DNA of 64,000 nucleotides from Arachidicoccus rhizosphaerae (lineage in GTDB: Bacteria > Bacteroidota > Bacteroidia > Chitinophagales > Chitinophagaceae): contig NZ_FNQY01000002.1 of assembly GCF_900107765.1 (NCBI RefSeq), positions 186,001 to 250,000 on the forward strand, given 5' to 3'. A program made the translations under genes and the position numbers. Each line of letters starts with the position of its first letter. Within the stretch, counting starts at the first letter, position 1. Positions 47,674 to 57,030 of the stretch are shown piece after piece. The notes below the pieces were generated by a model. The model saw nothing but the letters and a program-made list of their open reading frames with translations. It was not told where the DNA came from and ran no database searches.

Positions 47674-49683
47674 TTAATGTACTTTGTTATTTAAAATCAT
47701 GTATTTATCTGTCTGATACAAGGCATTAATGAGGGATTCATAATGATTTTTGATGGAATCAGTCAGTTTAACCGGGTTGTTGTTAAACATATTAAATACC
47801 TTGGGCTTTTGCTGGCGGTCCACATCGTAAAAATAATATAAGGAATCCTGAATTAAACCGATGGTAATATTGCTGGGATCATAGATAAATACGCCGTTAT
47901 GATCCGGGTTTTCCCGCATATGCGGACTCATCAGATCTCTTCCCATCGTCGTGTTTTTATAGGGTAATTTTGCCAGACCCAATACGGTGGGTAGTAAATC
48001 CACCTGAGATGCATAGCTGTTGATCTGTTCGGGTTGAATCAGACCGGGCGCATAAAATAGTAACGGAATATGCATATTCACTAAAGAACCGTTATTCCAG
48101 GCGTCCGGATAGTACTTACTGGCATCTCCTTTCGTTCCGTGATCACCCACAAAGACAAAAATGGTGTTTTTAAAATAGGCCTCTTTTTTGGCGGCTTCTA
48201 TAAAATGCCGGTAACAGTAATCGGTATAACGGAAGGCATTCAGCTCGGCCAGGCTGGTATAACCATTGGCTAATACTTCCTTTTCAGGGATATTCACCAG
48301 TTTGAAACTGTCTTTGTCATCCTCTGGTATGGTGTAAGGACGATGATTATCAGCTGTTTGGATGATAGCAAAGAAAGGTCCTTTCTTTTGCGCAAAATCC
48401 TGATTGGCTCTTTCAAAGATATGTTTGTCTGAAACACCCCAGACATTGATTTTGGGCGCATCATAATCGGGTTGTTCGATCGTCTTTAACCCTGGGATAT
48501 TGTTTTCAAGCAGTCCCCGGATATTAGCCCAGCTTAAACTGCCGCCGATATAATAGCTTTTGTCGTAGTTTTTAAAGGCGTTGATCATCGTATGCTGGTT
48601 GACTGCCCCGGGATTACGACTGGAGGTAGAATTGCGTTCCACGTCCGGTAGTCCGGTTACCACCGCCCAGACGCCCCTGGCCGTTCCGACGGAAGGGGAG
48701 AAACAATGGGTGAAAAACAATCCTTGCTTGGACAGGGAATCAAAATAAGGGGTCGGATTCAGTGTATTGCCGGACATGGAACTTTTGACATAACTGAATG
48801 ATTCACAGATCACCACTACGACATTGGGCGGCTGGACACTGGGGGTGTCCGGTGTTATGATTCTTTCGTAATTTAATTTTTCTGCGTCCGGGTTCTTAAT
48901 ATCCAGAAAATCCACTAGCTGCGGATACGCTTTTTTAACGGCCTCTTTATTATAAGAGACATTGGAATGCTGTAGGGTGCTAAAAAAACTCTGAAAGGGG
49001 TTGAGCGCCATATTGGAGGCATAATCACTGCCCAGGGTAAAAGCATCACTCCATCTGAGCGGATACTGGCCCAGCCGGCCAAATATAAAAAATGCCAGGA
49101 GTAAAAAATAAGCAATGCCAACGGAAATCCTGGGCTTCTTTGCAACGCTAAAGGTTTGATTACCACTTGCTTCCCATCTTTTTTTTATAGCTCTGTAGCT
49201 CCGGCGTATGAACAGATGTAATAGATATGTGCCTGCAATCAGCGTGAGCAGAATCCAGAAAACAGGATAAGTTTCCATGACCATCCCAAAGGAAGCGTCT
49301 TCCTGCAGGTATTCTAAGACACTTGCATTCAAACTGGCGCCCAGATAAGCAAAATAACCGAAACCGGCTATATAGAAAAAGACAAAAAGAAAAGAGAAAA
49401 TGCCCCAGAATATAAAGGCCGTCTTTTTTCCTGCCTTTGTTTTAAAAGGATGCAGTCCGGGGATCAAGGAAAGTAAAAAGCCCACCAAAGCCGCCACCGA
49501 CACAATCCTCAGGTCATAACGAAGACCCAGGAAGAAAGCTCTGCCCATTGGATGGTCAATATCCAATGCCGGTTTGGGGAACACGTTCATCTCAATGATG
49601 CGCAAAGCGGACATTAGAACTATAAAAAATATGCTAATTATCAATAACCATTGGATAGAACTTGGTATTTTTATGCGCTTCAT
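47674..49683 (-). CDS. LTA synthase family sulfatase-like membrane protein
   Basis: A 669-residue protein with five N-terminal transmembrane segments (first ~220 residues) and a large extracytoplasmic alkaline-phosphatase/sulfatase-fold domain. That domain begins PNVVVVICESFSYVKSSM; the probable nucleophile is the Thr in SPSVGTARGVWAVVTGLP. FVFVGDHGTKGDASKYY carries metal-binding Asp and His residues. In Gram-positives these enzymes make lipoteichoic acid; in Gram-negatives relatives add phosphoglycerol or phosphoethanolamine groups to envelope glycans or lipids. The substrate here is unknown. A -7-like TACTTTTG lies at 49708-49701 (minus strand) just upstream. Confidence 0.88.
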   Translation of the reverse strand: MKRIKIPSSIQWLLIISIFFIVLMSALRIIEMNVFPKPALDIDHPMGRAFFLGLRYDLRIVSVAALVGFLLSLIPGLHPFKTKAGKKTAFIFWGIFSFLFVFFYIAGFGYFAYLGASLNASVLEYLQEDASFGMVMETYPVFWILLTLIAGTYLLHLFIRRSYRAIKKRWEASGNQTFSVAKKPRISVGIAYFLLLAFFIFGRLGQYPLRWSDAFTLGSDYASNMALNPFQSFFSTLQHSNVSYNKEAVKKAYPQLVDFLDIKNPDAEKLNYERIITPDTPSVQPPNVVVVICESFSYVKSSMSGNTLNPTPYFDSLSKQGLFFTHCFSPSVGTARGVWAVVTGLPDVERNSTSSRNPGAVNQHTMINAFKNYDKSYYIGGSLSWANIRGLLENNIPGLKTIEQPDYDAPKINVWGVSDKHIFERANQDFAQKKGPFFAIIQTADNHRPYTIPEDDKDSFKLVNIPEKEVLANGYTSLAELNAFRYTDYCYRHFIEAAKKEAYFKNTIFVFVGDHGTKGDASKYYPDAWNNGSLVNMHIPLLFYAPGLIQPEQINSYASQVDLLPTVLGLAKLPYKNTTMGRDLMSPHMRENPDHNGVFIYDPSNITIGLIQDSLYYFYDVDRQQKPKVFNMFNNNPVKLTDSIKNHYESLINALYQTDKYMILNNKVH

Positions 49684-49734
49684 GAGCTGATTTTTGGCTC
49701 CAAAAGTAGTAAATTTTTAAACCTACGCTATTAA

Positions 49735-50424
49735 ATGATATTTTCCTACTTTGAAAATTTTGATAAATATCTATTTCTAAAAATAAATACGGTCTGGACA
49801 AGTCCATTTTTGGACGCGGTTTTGCCATGGTGGCGGGATAAAAATACCTGGATTCCTTTGTATATATTTCTGGCGCTGTTTGCTTTTATAAATTTTGGGA
49901 AAAAGGCGCTGCCCTGGTTTTTATTTGTACTGGCCACGGCAGCACTGATGGATCAGATCAGCAGTCATTTTTTAAAGGAGTTTTTTGACAGGGTCAGACC
50001 CTGCAATGATGTGGTCATGCGATTAAAGGAACGCCTTTTAGTCAGGCACCGGCCCCAGAGTGGTAGTTTCCCGTCCTCCCATGCCAGTAATCATTTTGCG
50101 CTGGCTGTTTTCTTTTTTCTGACCTTAAGGCAATATTTTGGAAAATGGACCTGGCTGTTTTTTTTCTGGGCGGCTACGATTTGTTACGGGCAGTTATATG
50201 TGGGTGTGCATTATCCGACAGATATCGTCGCAGGTGCGCTGCTGGGTTCCTTGATCGGCTGGGGAATGTATTTTCTATTTACCCGATTTTTTAAAATGCC
50301 TGCTTTGGATGCTTCGACCAAGGGTGGTAAGAACACTATTGCCAGTATCCTGCCAGCTGTTCAAGGGGAGGCCGTAAGTCCGGTTGCACAAGCGTCCAAT
50401 ACGCATAAAACGAAAGGCTTATGA
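49735..50424 (+). CDS. PAP2-family membrane phosphatase
   Basis: A 229-residue integral membrane protein with the three phosphatase motifs of the PAP2 superfamily: KEFFDRVRP at 81-89, PSSHASNHF at ~113-121 and GVHYPTDIVAG at about 156-166. About five or six hydrophobic segments surround these. Such enzymes dephosphorylate phosphatidic acid, undecaprenyl pyrophosphate or lipid A. It is divergent from the LTA-synthase-like gene and overlaps rlmH by four bases (ATGA). The tail after residue ~185 is hydrophilic. Confidence 0.92.
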   Translation: MIFSYFENFDKYLFLKINTVWTSPFLDAVLPWWRDKNTWIPLYIFLALFAFINFGKKALPWFLFVLATAALMDQISSHFLKEFFDRVRPCNDVVMRLKERLLVRHRPQSGSFPSSHASNHFALAVFFFLTLRQYFGKWTWLFFFWAATICYGQLYVGVHYPTDIVAGALLGSLIGWGMYFLFTRFFKMPALDASTKGGKNTIASILPAVQGEAVSPVAQASNTHKTKGL

Positions 50425-50894
50425 AAATAGCATTATGGTCGGTCGGTAAATCACATGACAGGCAGTTGCATGCAGCCATCGAAGAATTTACCAACCGGAT
50501 TCAAAAATATTACCCTGCAGCGTGGCATATTATTGCTCCTCCGAAAAATGCGGCATCCCTGGATATGTCTACTTTAAAAAAGCAGGAAGGGCAGCTGATT
50601 TTAGGACAACTGCAAGCCCAGGATCATTTGGTATTACTGGATGAAAAGGGTAAAATGTTCAGTTCACCGGATCTGGCTGGCTTTATAGAAGATCAGGCTA
50701 CGGCCAGTTCCAAAAGAATTGTATTTTTAATTGGCGGCGCTTTTGGCGTGGATGATACGGTCAGGCAAAGGGCGGATACCGTCTGGAGTCTGTCAAAGCT
50801 TGTTTTTCCGCATATGCTGGTCAGGTTGATTTTAGCCGAACAGGTGTACCGGGCATGCAGTATAATCCGTGGAGAAAAATATCATCATATGTAG
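50421..50894 (+). CDS. rlmH: 23S rRNA (pseudouridine1915-N3)-methyltransferase RlmH
   Basis: A 157-residue SPOUT methyltransferase that methylates pseudouridine 1915 in helix 69 of 23S rRNA. The knot region shows VFLIGGAFGVDDTVRQRAD and the C-terminal LSKLVFPHMLVRLILAEQVYRACSIIRGEKYHH, which is the RlmH signature. Length is exact for the family. It starts within the stop codon of the PAP2 gene (4-base overlap), which suggests coupled translation. Confidence 0.96.
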   Translation: MKIALWSVGKSHDRQLHAAIEEFTNRIQKYYPAAWHIIAPPKNAASLDMSTLKKQEGQLILGQLQAQDHLVLLDEKGKMFSSPDLAGFIEDQATASSKRIVFLIGGAFGVDDTVRQRADTVWSLSKLVFPHMLVRLILAEQVYRACSIIRGEKYHHM

Positions 50895-50941
50895 CGGGGG
50901 ATCTCAAATTATTAACTGTGACATTGAAATAAGACGATTTT

Positions 50942-51595
50942 ATGGAAAACCTGAGTGTAACGCTTATCATTATAGTTATCACCTGTATTGTATCATTTAG
51001 GGCCTTTTCTAATGAGGCCTTAATGAGCAAACTGATCTTTTATCCGCCTGCCATTAGCGAGAACGGGCAGTGGTACCGTTTTTTTAGTTGCGGGCTGATT
51101 CATGCTGATTTTGGGCATCTGGCCTTTAATATGTATGCGTTTTATACTTTTGGCATTGTGGTGGAAGATGCTTTCAGGTCCATTTTCGGGGATGGCCTGG
51201 GGCGATTTTTTTATGCGTTATTATATGTGACGGCCTTACTCGTCTGTTTGTTACCTACTTATGTAAAAAATAAAGATAATTACGCCTATCAGAGTCTGGG
51301 CGCATCAGGGGCGGTATCTGCCATCGTTTTTGTCAGTATCCTGCTGATGCCTACCGCAGAGATCGGGCTTATATTTATTCCGTTTTTTACCCTTCCTTCT
51401 TTTATTTTCGGCGTGATTTATCTGGCCATTACCGCATGGCTGGACAGAAGAGGCAGCTCCAGAATAAATCATTCGGCGCATCTGTACGGCGGCTTATATG
51501 GAATTGCCTTTTTAATCGTGATTTGTCAGTTATTCTCTCATTTTAATGTACTGGCGCAGTTCGTATTACAGGTTCGCAGCTATTTTCAGATATAA
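50942..51595 (+). CDS. rhomboid family intramembrane serine protease
   Basis: A 217-residue membrane protein with about six transmembrane segments. The HxxxN motif is HLAFN (His59, Asn63), the catalytic Ser122 is in GASGAVSAIVF and the catalytic His180 is in HSAHLYGGLYG. Rhomboids cut transmembrane substrates within the membrane. There is no extra cytoplasmic domain. It lies 47 bases after rlmH; substrate unknown. Confidence 0.93.
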   Translation: MENLSVTLIIIVITCIVSFRAFSNEALMSKLIFYPPAISENGQWYRFFSCGLIHADFGHLAFNMYAFYTFGIVVEDAFRSIFGDGLGRFFYALLYVTALLVCLLPTYVKNKDNYAYQSLGASGAVSAIVFVSILLMPTAEIGLIFIPFFTLPSFIFGVIYLAITAWLDRRGSSRINHSAHLYGGLYGIAFLIVICQLFSHFNVLAQFVLQVRSYFQI

Positions 51596-51751
51596 ACAGC
51601 TCAGTCATAGCGGGAGGTAATGAATGCCAGGCATGTCCACAGACCCGGACCTGCTTAATGCAATAGCTTATTTGCTGACGGCCTAGTTAACGACCGGTAG
51701 TTTGTGCCGGTAAGGATTTAAGTAGTTTTTTAGGCTATAAATGGCTCTTTT

Positions 51752-51783
51752 TTTGTCTTTCCCATAGATTGCCAGTAATTTTG
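51752..51783 (+). promoter_or_regulatory. promoter of hisF-hisIE
   Basis: TTTG at 51752-51755, 20-base spacer and TAATTTTG at 51776-51783 match the Bacteroidota consensus. The predicted start of transcription is only about 10 bases before the hisF ATG, so no leader peptide fits. Confidence 0.7.
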
Positions 51784-51797
51784 AGCTCCTATTAATT

Positions 51798-52556
51798 ATG
51801 TTAACAAAAAGAATCATTCCCTGCCTGGACATAAAGGACGGCAGGACCGTAAAGGGGGTTAATTTTGAGAGCCTGAGAGATGCAGGAGATCCTGTTGAAC
51901 TGGGTAAGTTTTATGCGGATCAGGGAGCGGATGAACTGGTGTTTTTAGATATTACGGCCACGGTCGAAAAAAGAAAGACATTAAGGGAACTGGTGAGTAA
52001 AATAGCCCGGCATATCAATATTCCATTTACGGTTGGCGGTGGTATCAGTTCTGTACAGGACGGTAAGGCTTTACTCGATAACGGAGCCGATAAGACCTCG
52101 GTTAATTCTGCTGCGTTTAAACGCCCGGAATTAATCAGTGAACTGGCAGAAGCTTTCGGCAGTCAGTGCGTTGTTCTGGCCATAGATACTAAAAAGGAAG
52201 CCGACGGCAACTGGTATGTGTATCTGAATGGCGGACGGTTGAAAACCGATATTTTATGTGAAGACTGGGCCAGAAAGGGCGTTGAACTGGGGGCAGGAGA
52301 AATTCTGCTGACCTCCATGAATAATGATGGAACGAAGCAGGGATTTGCACTGGATATAACCAATAGATTAGCCACGACACTTCCTGTGCCGATTATTGCA
52401 AGCGGCGGTGGCGGTACGGTAGCGCATTTTATTGATGTATTTAAAAATGCACATGCAGACGCGGCGCTGGCGGCCAGTATTTTTCATTTCAGGGAAATAG
52501 AAATAGGCGCATTAAAAGCTGAGCTGGCGGCAGCTGGTATTGATGTAAGAAGGTAA
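51798..52556 (+). CDS. hisF: imidazole glycerol phosphate synthase subunit HisF
   Basis: A 252-residue (beta/alpha)8 enzyme forming imidazole glycerol phosphate and AICAR from PRFAR and ammonia. N-terminal [19 protein letters not shown] with catalytic Asp11, [16 protein letters not shown] (Asp near 130) and the C-terminal phosphate-binding ASGGGGT are present. The partner glutaminase HisH is not in the window. It is followed at 37 bases by hisIE, so the last steps of the his pathway are split from the rest here. Confidence 0.97.
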   Translation: MLTKRIIPCLDIKDGRTVKGVNFESLRDAGDPVELGKFYADQGADELVFLDITATVEKRKTLRELVSKIARHINIPFTVGGGISSVQDGKALLDNGADKTSVNSAAFKRPELISELAEAFGSQCVVLAIDTKKEADGNWYVYLNGGRLKTDILCEDWARKGVELGAGEILLTSMNNDGTKQGFALDITNRLATTLPVPIIASGGGGTVAHFIDVFKNAHADAALAASIFHFREIEIGALKAELAAAGIDVRR

Positions 52557-52593
52557 TCAGATCGGAGGGCAAGGCGCTTGCAGCTCCATTCAG

Positions 52594-53241
52594 ATGAAAC
52601 AAAATAACAGGTACGAAAAAGAAAATTTTAAAAGCATGGAAATTAATTATGCAAAATATCCCGACGGTTTAGTGCCTGCCATCGTGCAGGATGTCAAAAC
52701 CAGTAAGGTGCTTATGCTGGGGTTTATGAACGCGGAGGCGGTGGCTAGGACCAAGGAACTGGGCAAAGTGACTTTTTTCAGCCGGACCAAAAACAGGCTT
52801 TGGACAAAAGGAGAACAAAGTGAAAACTATCTGCTGTTAAAGGATATGAAAGTAGATTGTGATAATGATACTTTACTGATTAAAGCCGAACCTTTGGGGC
52901 CGGTATGTCATACCGGGGCTGATACCTGTTGGGATGAGAAAAATGAGTGTGGCAGCTTTTTGGTGCAACTTGAAAATATAATTGAACAGCGTAAAACATC
53001 CGGTGGTGAGCAGTCCTATGTCAACAGCCTTTTTAAAAAGGGGATTAATAAAATCGCACAAAAAGTAGGGGAGGAAGCAGTGGAGGTCGTTATTGAGGCA
53101 AAAGATAACGATGAGCAGCTATTCTTAAATGAAAGTGCTGATTTACTTTTCCATTATCTGATTTTACTCAATGCAAAAGGTTACCGTCTCGAAGATGTAT
53201 TGAAAGTCCTTCGTCACCGTCATGACCAGGCAGCGAAATAG
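52594..53241 (+). CDS. hisIE: bifunctional phosphoribosyl-AMP cyclohydrolase / phosphoribosyl-ATP diphosphatase
   Basis: A 215-residue fusion catalysing steps two and three of histidine synthesis. The HisI part (to ~residue 125) shows VLMLGFMNAEA, FFSRTKNRLWTKGEQSEN and the zinc-binding CDNDTLLI and GPVCHTGADTCW. The HisE part (~130-215) shows KINKIAQKVGEEAVEVVIEA and NESADLLFHYLILL. An alternative start at 52636 (MEINYAKYPDGLVP) removes 14 residues not needed by the family and may be the true start. Confidence 0.95.
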   Translation: MKQNNRYEKENFKSMEINYAKYPDGLVPAIVQDVKTSKVLMLGFMNAEAVARTKELGKVTFFSRTKNRLWTKGEQSENYLLLKDMKVDCDNDTLLIKAEPLGPVCHTGADTCWDEKNECGSFLVQLENIIEQRKTSGGEQSYVNSLFKKGINKIAQKVGEEAVEVVIEAKDNDEQLFLNESADLLFHYLILLNAKGYRLEDVLKVLRHRHDQAAK

Positions 53242-53360
53242 TGTGCCTTTAAATTTAAAAAAACGGAATTAACTGTATTTGGAAAATTGGAGGCTGTGGC
53301 CCTGATTTGCCACAATACAGTTTTTTTATGGCCTTGTTCTTTCCGTTCAATTACAACGTT

Positions 53361-54254
53361 ATGCAGCAACTTTTATTCACCAGGTTTACTTGTCTACGCT
53401 TAGATAGAAAATGGGGCCTTGCTATCCTTTTTGTCATGCTGTGCGGAGTAGCCCAGGCGCAAAATATGATGACAGCACTTAGTGAGCCCGATGAGATTGC
53501 CTGGTATAATCAGCATTTTGCCGGTCTGGAAGACAGCGTTACTCATTATCAGGAAGCCATCAAAAAACCTCAGATCCCCATGGAGCGCAGCGCCAACCTG
53601 GCTGCTTATCAGAAAGAACTAGGGGCATACAGGGCGGCGATGCGGCAATTTGTCGTGGCACACCGAAAGGAGGATACGGCAGCCAAAGCGTTGCTTATTA
53701 GCTGTTTTAGAGAAATAGAAATCAATCAGGATACCTTGAACGCGCTGGCGGGGCTGCTGGAAGGACCGGGAGCGGATAATGCTTATTCCACCTATCTAAG
53801 TCAGGAACTGAAGGGGCGGGCGAATAATGAGGTCGGCAAACCTTTTATTGATTTTAGCCTGCCAGATGATAAAGGGGTGAATATTTCCAGCAGTAACTAC
53901 AGAGGCAAATACCTCTTGGTACTGTTCTGGGCCAGCTGGTGCGGCCCCTGTAGAGCAGAGATGCCTTCTTTTATATCTGTGTATCAGCAGTTTACCCCGG
54001 GCCCCCTGGAAGTTGTGGCGGTAAGTGTGGATACGGATAAAAATGCCTGGCTCCATGCCAAAAAGCAAGACGGAACGACCTGGTTCAATGTATTTGACGC
54101 TAAGGCCTGGAATAGTCCGGTGGTGCGTGATTATGCGATTCACCGTATTCCCCAGAATATCCTGGTGGGTCCTGACGGGCATATTGCCGCCAAAAATATT
54201 TCCGCCGCAGGACTCCAGAAATTGCTTGGAAAAGCGGTAGCCAGCCATCCTTAG
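53361..54254 (+). CDS. exported TlpA/ResA-like thioredoxin-fold protein
   Basis: A 297-residue protein with a signal peptide (basic stretch, then GLAILFVMLCGVAQA). The ATG at 53361 is chosen; an ATG at 53328 and a TTG at 53307 are in frame further upstream. Residues ~35-165 form an all-helical or mixed N-terminal domain I do not recognise. The C-terminal thioredoxin fold has WCGPC with Cys194 and Cys197 (FWASWCGPCRAEMPSF) and the cis-Pro motif RIPQNILV. Such proteins reduce disulfides in the periplasm, often for cytochrome maturation. The exact partner is unknown. Confidence 0.87.
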   Translation: MQQLLFTRFTCLRLDRKWGLAILFVMLCGVAQAQNMMTALSEPDEIAWYNQHFAGLEDSVTHYQEAIKKPQIPMERSANLAAYQKELGAYRAAMRQFVVAHRKEDTAAKALLISCFREIEINQDTLNALAGLLEGPGADNAYSTYLSQELKGRANNEVGKPFIDFSLPDDKGVNISSSNYRGKYLLVLFWASWCGPCRAEMPSFISVYQQFTPGPLEVVAVSVDTDKNAWLHAKKQDGTTWFNVFDAKAWNSPVVRDYAIHRIPQNILVGPDGHIAAKNISAAGLQKLLGKAVASHP

Positions 54255-54326
54255 CTGGGGTAATTCTTACCCAAAATCATCAATAACCCTTATCTTCGCA
54301 ATCCAAAAAACGAAATCATTTTTTAT

Positions 54327-56159
54327 ATGTATCGCTCACATACCTGCGGTGAATTAACACTGTCTAATGTACAACAAGAAGTTACCCTGTCTGGATGGGT
54401 TCAAACCATACGTAAATTCGGATCTATCACTTTTGTGGATTTAAGAGATCGTTATGGGCTGACTCAGTTGCTTTTTGGAGAAAATTTAAACGGTCAGCTG
54501 GATCAACAGCCATTGGGCCGTGAATTTGTATTACAGGTAAAAGGGAAGGTGGCTGAGCGTTCAAATAAAAACCCCCAACTGCCAACCGGGGAAATTGAAA
54601 TACTGGTCGAAAGCTTTACGATTCTCAATAAATCTGCCGTACCTCCGTTTACCATCCAGGATGATACGGATGGAGGAGAGGACTTGCGCATGAAATACCG
54701 GTATCTGGATTTAAGAAGAAATGCCGTCAAGAAAAATCTGCAACTGCGGTATCAGGTAGGTCGTTCCGTTAGAAATTATCTGCATGAACAGTCCTTTATG
54801 GATATTGAAACGCCGTTTTTGATTAAATCTACGCCAGAGGGTGCCAGGGACTTTATCGTGCCTTCCAGAATGAATGAAGGGGAGTTTTATGCGTTGCCCC
54901 AATCTCCCCAGACATTTAAACAATTACTAATGATCAGCGGTTATGACCGTTATTATCAGATTGTCAAATGTTTCAGAGATGAAGATTTAAGAGCCGACCG
55001 GCAACCCGAGTTTACACAAATTGACTGTGAAATGTCCTTTGTGGAGCAGGAAGATGTCCTAAAGATGTTTGAAGGACTGATTCGCAGGGTGTTTAAGGAT
55101 GTTTTGAGTAAAGAGTATACGGAGGAGATCATCCGTATCAGCTGGGAAGAGGCCATGTGGCGTTTCGGAAACGATAAGCCAGATATCCGCTTTGGCATGG
55201 AACTGGCCAATTTAAAATTCCCCGCACATACCTTCCCCGAAAAAGAGCCGGTTACCGGTATTTTTGAAGACGTGGATTTTAAGGTATTTAATGAAGCGGA
55301 AACCGTAGTGGCCATGGCCGTGCCGGGCGCCAACAGCTATACACGTAAGGAAATAGATGAATTGACTGCCTGGGTGAAAAGACCTCAAATCGGCATGATG
55401 GGACTGGTATACGTCAAATGTCAGGAAGATGGCAGCTTTAAAAGCAGTGTAGATAAATTTTATGATGCAACCAGACTCCAGAAAATTGCCGAAGCCACCG
55501 GGGCGAAACCAGGGGATTTGATATTAATACTGGCCGGAAAGGAAGAAAGGACAAGGAAAGCTATCAGCGAATTGCGACTGGAAATGGGTAAGCGCCTTGG
55601 GCTTCGTAAATCAGACGAATATAAATTACTCTGGGTCCTGGACTTTCCGCTGTTTGAATATGCATCGGAAGAAAATAGGTGGGTGGCCAGGCATCATCCG
55701 TTCACTTCACCCAAACCCAGTGATATTGAACATATGATTTCCAATGATCCGACGATCAGTGATCCGGAAAGATATCTGGAACATCCTTATGCAAATATTA
55801 AGGCCAACGCCTATGATATGGTGTTGAATGGTAATGAAATAGGAGGAGGTTCCATTAGAATCTTCCAAAGAGAGCTGCAGGAGAAAATGTTTGCCGCTCT
55901 GGGAATGGATGAAAAGGAACAGCAGGAGAAATTTGGATTTTTACTGGGTGCTTTCCAGTATGGAGCGCCGCCACACGGTGGTCTGGCCTTTGGTTTTGAC
56001 AGATTGTGCGCGCTACTGGGTGGTAGTGAAAGTATTCGAGATTTTATTGCCTTCCCTAAAAACAACAGTGGGCGTGACGTGATGATCGATGCGCCTGCCA
56101 GTGTAGACCAGAAACAGCTGGATGAACTGGGCCTGGCATTATCTCCCAATCAGCAATAA
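54327..56159 (+). CDS. aspS: aspartyl-tRNA synthetase
   Basis: A 610-residue class II synthetase of the bacterial type. An N-terminal OB-fold anticodon-binding domain ([13 protein letters not shown], then [20 protein letters not shown]) is followed by the class II core with motif 2 [16 protein letters not shown] and motif 3 GLAFGFDRL. Between them lies the GAD insertion domain found in bacterial enzymes. The [15 protein letters not shown] segment is typical. A TATCTTCG promoter-like element is at 54291-54298. It is a single gene followed by a long terminator. Confidence 0.98.
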   Translation: MYRSHTCGELTLSNVQQEVTLSGWVQTIRKFGSITFVDLRDRYGLTQLLFGENLNGQLDQQPLGREFVLQVKGKVAERSNKNPQLPTGEIEILVESFTILNKSAVPPFTIQDDTDGGEDLRMKYRYLDLRRNAVKKNLQLRYQVGRSVRNYLHEQSFMDIETPFLIKSTPEGARDFIVPSRMNEGEFYALPQSPQTFKQLLMISGYDRYYQIVKCFRDEDLRADRQPEFTQIDCEMSFVEQEDVLKMFEGLIRRVFKDVLSKEYTEEIIRISWEEAMWRFGNDKPDIRFGMELANLKFPAHTFPEKEPVTGIFEDVDFKVFNEAETVVAMAVPGANSYTRKEIDELTAWVKRPQIGMMGLVYVKCQEDGSFKSSVDKFYDATRLQKIAEATGAKPGDLILILAGKEERTRKAISELRLEMGKRLGLRKSDEYKLLWVLDFPLFEYASEENRWVARHHPFTSPKPSDIEHMISNDPTISDPERYLEHPYANIKANAYDMVLNGNEIGGGSIRIFQRELQEKMFAALGMDEKEQQEKFGFLLGAFQYGAPPHGGLAFGFDRLCALLGGSESIRDFIAFPKNNSGRDVMIDAPASVDQKQLDELGLALSPNQQ

Positions 56160-56178
56160 TAAAACAACCTGATTAGAT

Positions 56179-56231
56179 TATATATCAAAAGCCTCCTTTG
56201 AATTGATTTCAAAGGAGGCTTTTGATATATA
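56179..56231. terminator. bidirectional terminator after aspS
   Basis: Perfect 22-base arms (56179-56200 and 56210-56231) with a nine-base loop separate the convergent aspS and cyclophilin genes. The stem includes AAAAGCCTCCTTTG. Confidence 0.82.
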
Positions 56232-56242
56232 TGAATGGTCGC

Positions 56243-56845
56243 TTAGAGTTCTTTAATGTCATAAATGGGAATCGGAGGATCAAAGGACTGACCGCGTTCA
56301 GGTTTATTATATAATAGCATGACGACATCCATCCCCCGGACAACCCTGCCAAAGGCTGCGTAACCTAAATGGTCCGGATTGTTCACACCACCTGAATCAT
56401 AGCCGGGCTGATCGCCGATAACAATAAAAAATTCAGCATTTGCGGTGCCGGGTTCTTCTCTGGCTAAGGAAATGGTCCCTGTTTTATGCAAAATGCCTGT
56501 TCTTTTGGTGGATTCATGGGCGATACCCTTCAGGGTTTGTAATTTATCGGGGTTCGTCTGCCAGATACCACCTTGAATGAGTTCCGCTTTGGGGGCATCT
56601 GAGGCCTGATTGTCGGCATTGAGCACCCGGTAGAAACTTGCATTATTATACAGTCCTTGTTTGATATAGGAGAGGAAGGCTTTACAGGTTTGTGGCGCAC
56701 GATCCGGGTATATTTCTACTTCAATATCCCCGAATTTGGTTTCTATTAATACATGTGGATGTGCATATTTGTGGCCGCAGCTCATTAACAGGGCGGAAAA
56801 AATACAAATAAAGAGCAGGGCCGGGGTCGTTTTTTTTGCATGCAT
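56243..56845 (-). CDS. cyclophilin-type peptidyl-prolyl isomerase, lipoprotein
   Basis: A 200-residue lipoprotein with lipobox LLMSC (Cys23) and a cyclophilin domain. The start of the fold reads IETKFGDIEVEIYPDRAPQTCKAFLSYI, followed by ASFYRVL, GTISLAREEPGTANAEFFIVIGD and GYAAFGRVVRGMDVV. The active-site Phe-Arg pair is in FYRVL. It catalyses proline isomerisation for folding of envelope proteins. It lies alone at the end of the aspS region, with a convergent terminator. Confidence 0.94.
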   Translation of the reverse strand: MHAKKTTPALLFICIFSALLMSCGHKYAHPHVLIETKFGDIEVEIYPDRAPQTCKAFLSYIKQGLYNNASFYRVLNADNQASDAPKAELIQGGIWQTNPDKLQTLKGIAHESTKRTGILHKTGTISLAREEPGTANAEFFIVIGDQPGYDSGGVNNPDHLGYAAFGRVVRGMDVVMLLYNKPERGQSFDPPIPIYDIKEL

Positions 56846-56993
56846 AATACCGATGTATACTGTTAATCACAAATTTAGCTGTTTTTGGTAATTGTTATGG
56901 AATTACCCGCTTTTTTCTATAAAATGGCGGCTACCTCTTTTTGGGGGTTCTGTCAATGCCCGGAAATAATTTAACTTTTATGCGGTATTCTTT

Positions 56994-57001
56994 TAACTTT
57001 G
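56994..57001 (+). promoter_or_regulatory. -7 promoter element of the alpha/beta hydrolase gene
   Basis: TAACTTTG matches the TAnnTTTG consensus, 30 bases before the start codon. The -33 region is weak (no TTTG at 19-21 bases). Confidence 0.5.
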
Positions 57002-57030
57002 GACAACAAATTCAGTGAAAAAATAACTAT

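Noticed and set aside
51596-51797. Possible His leader peptide before hisF
   Set aside because: No run of His codons was found and the predicted transcription start is only ~10 bases before the hisF ATG, leaving no room for a leader.
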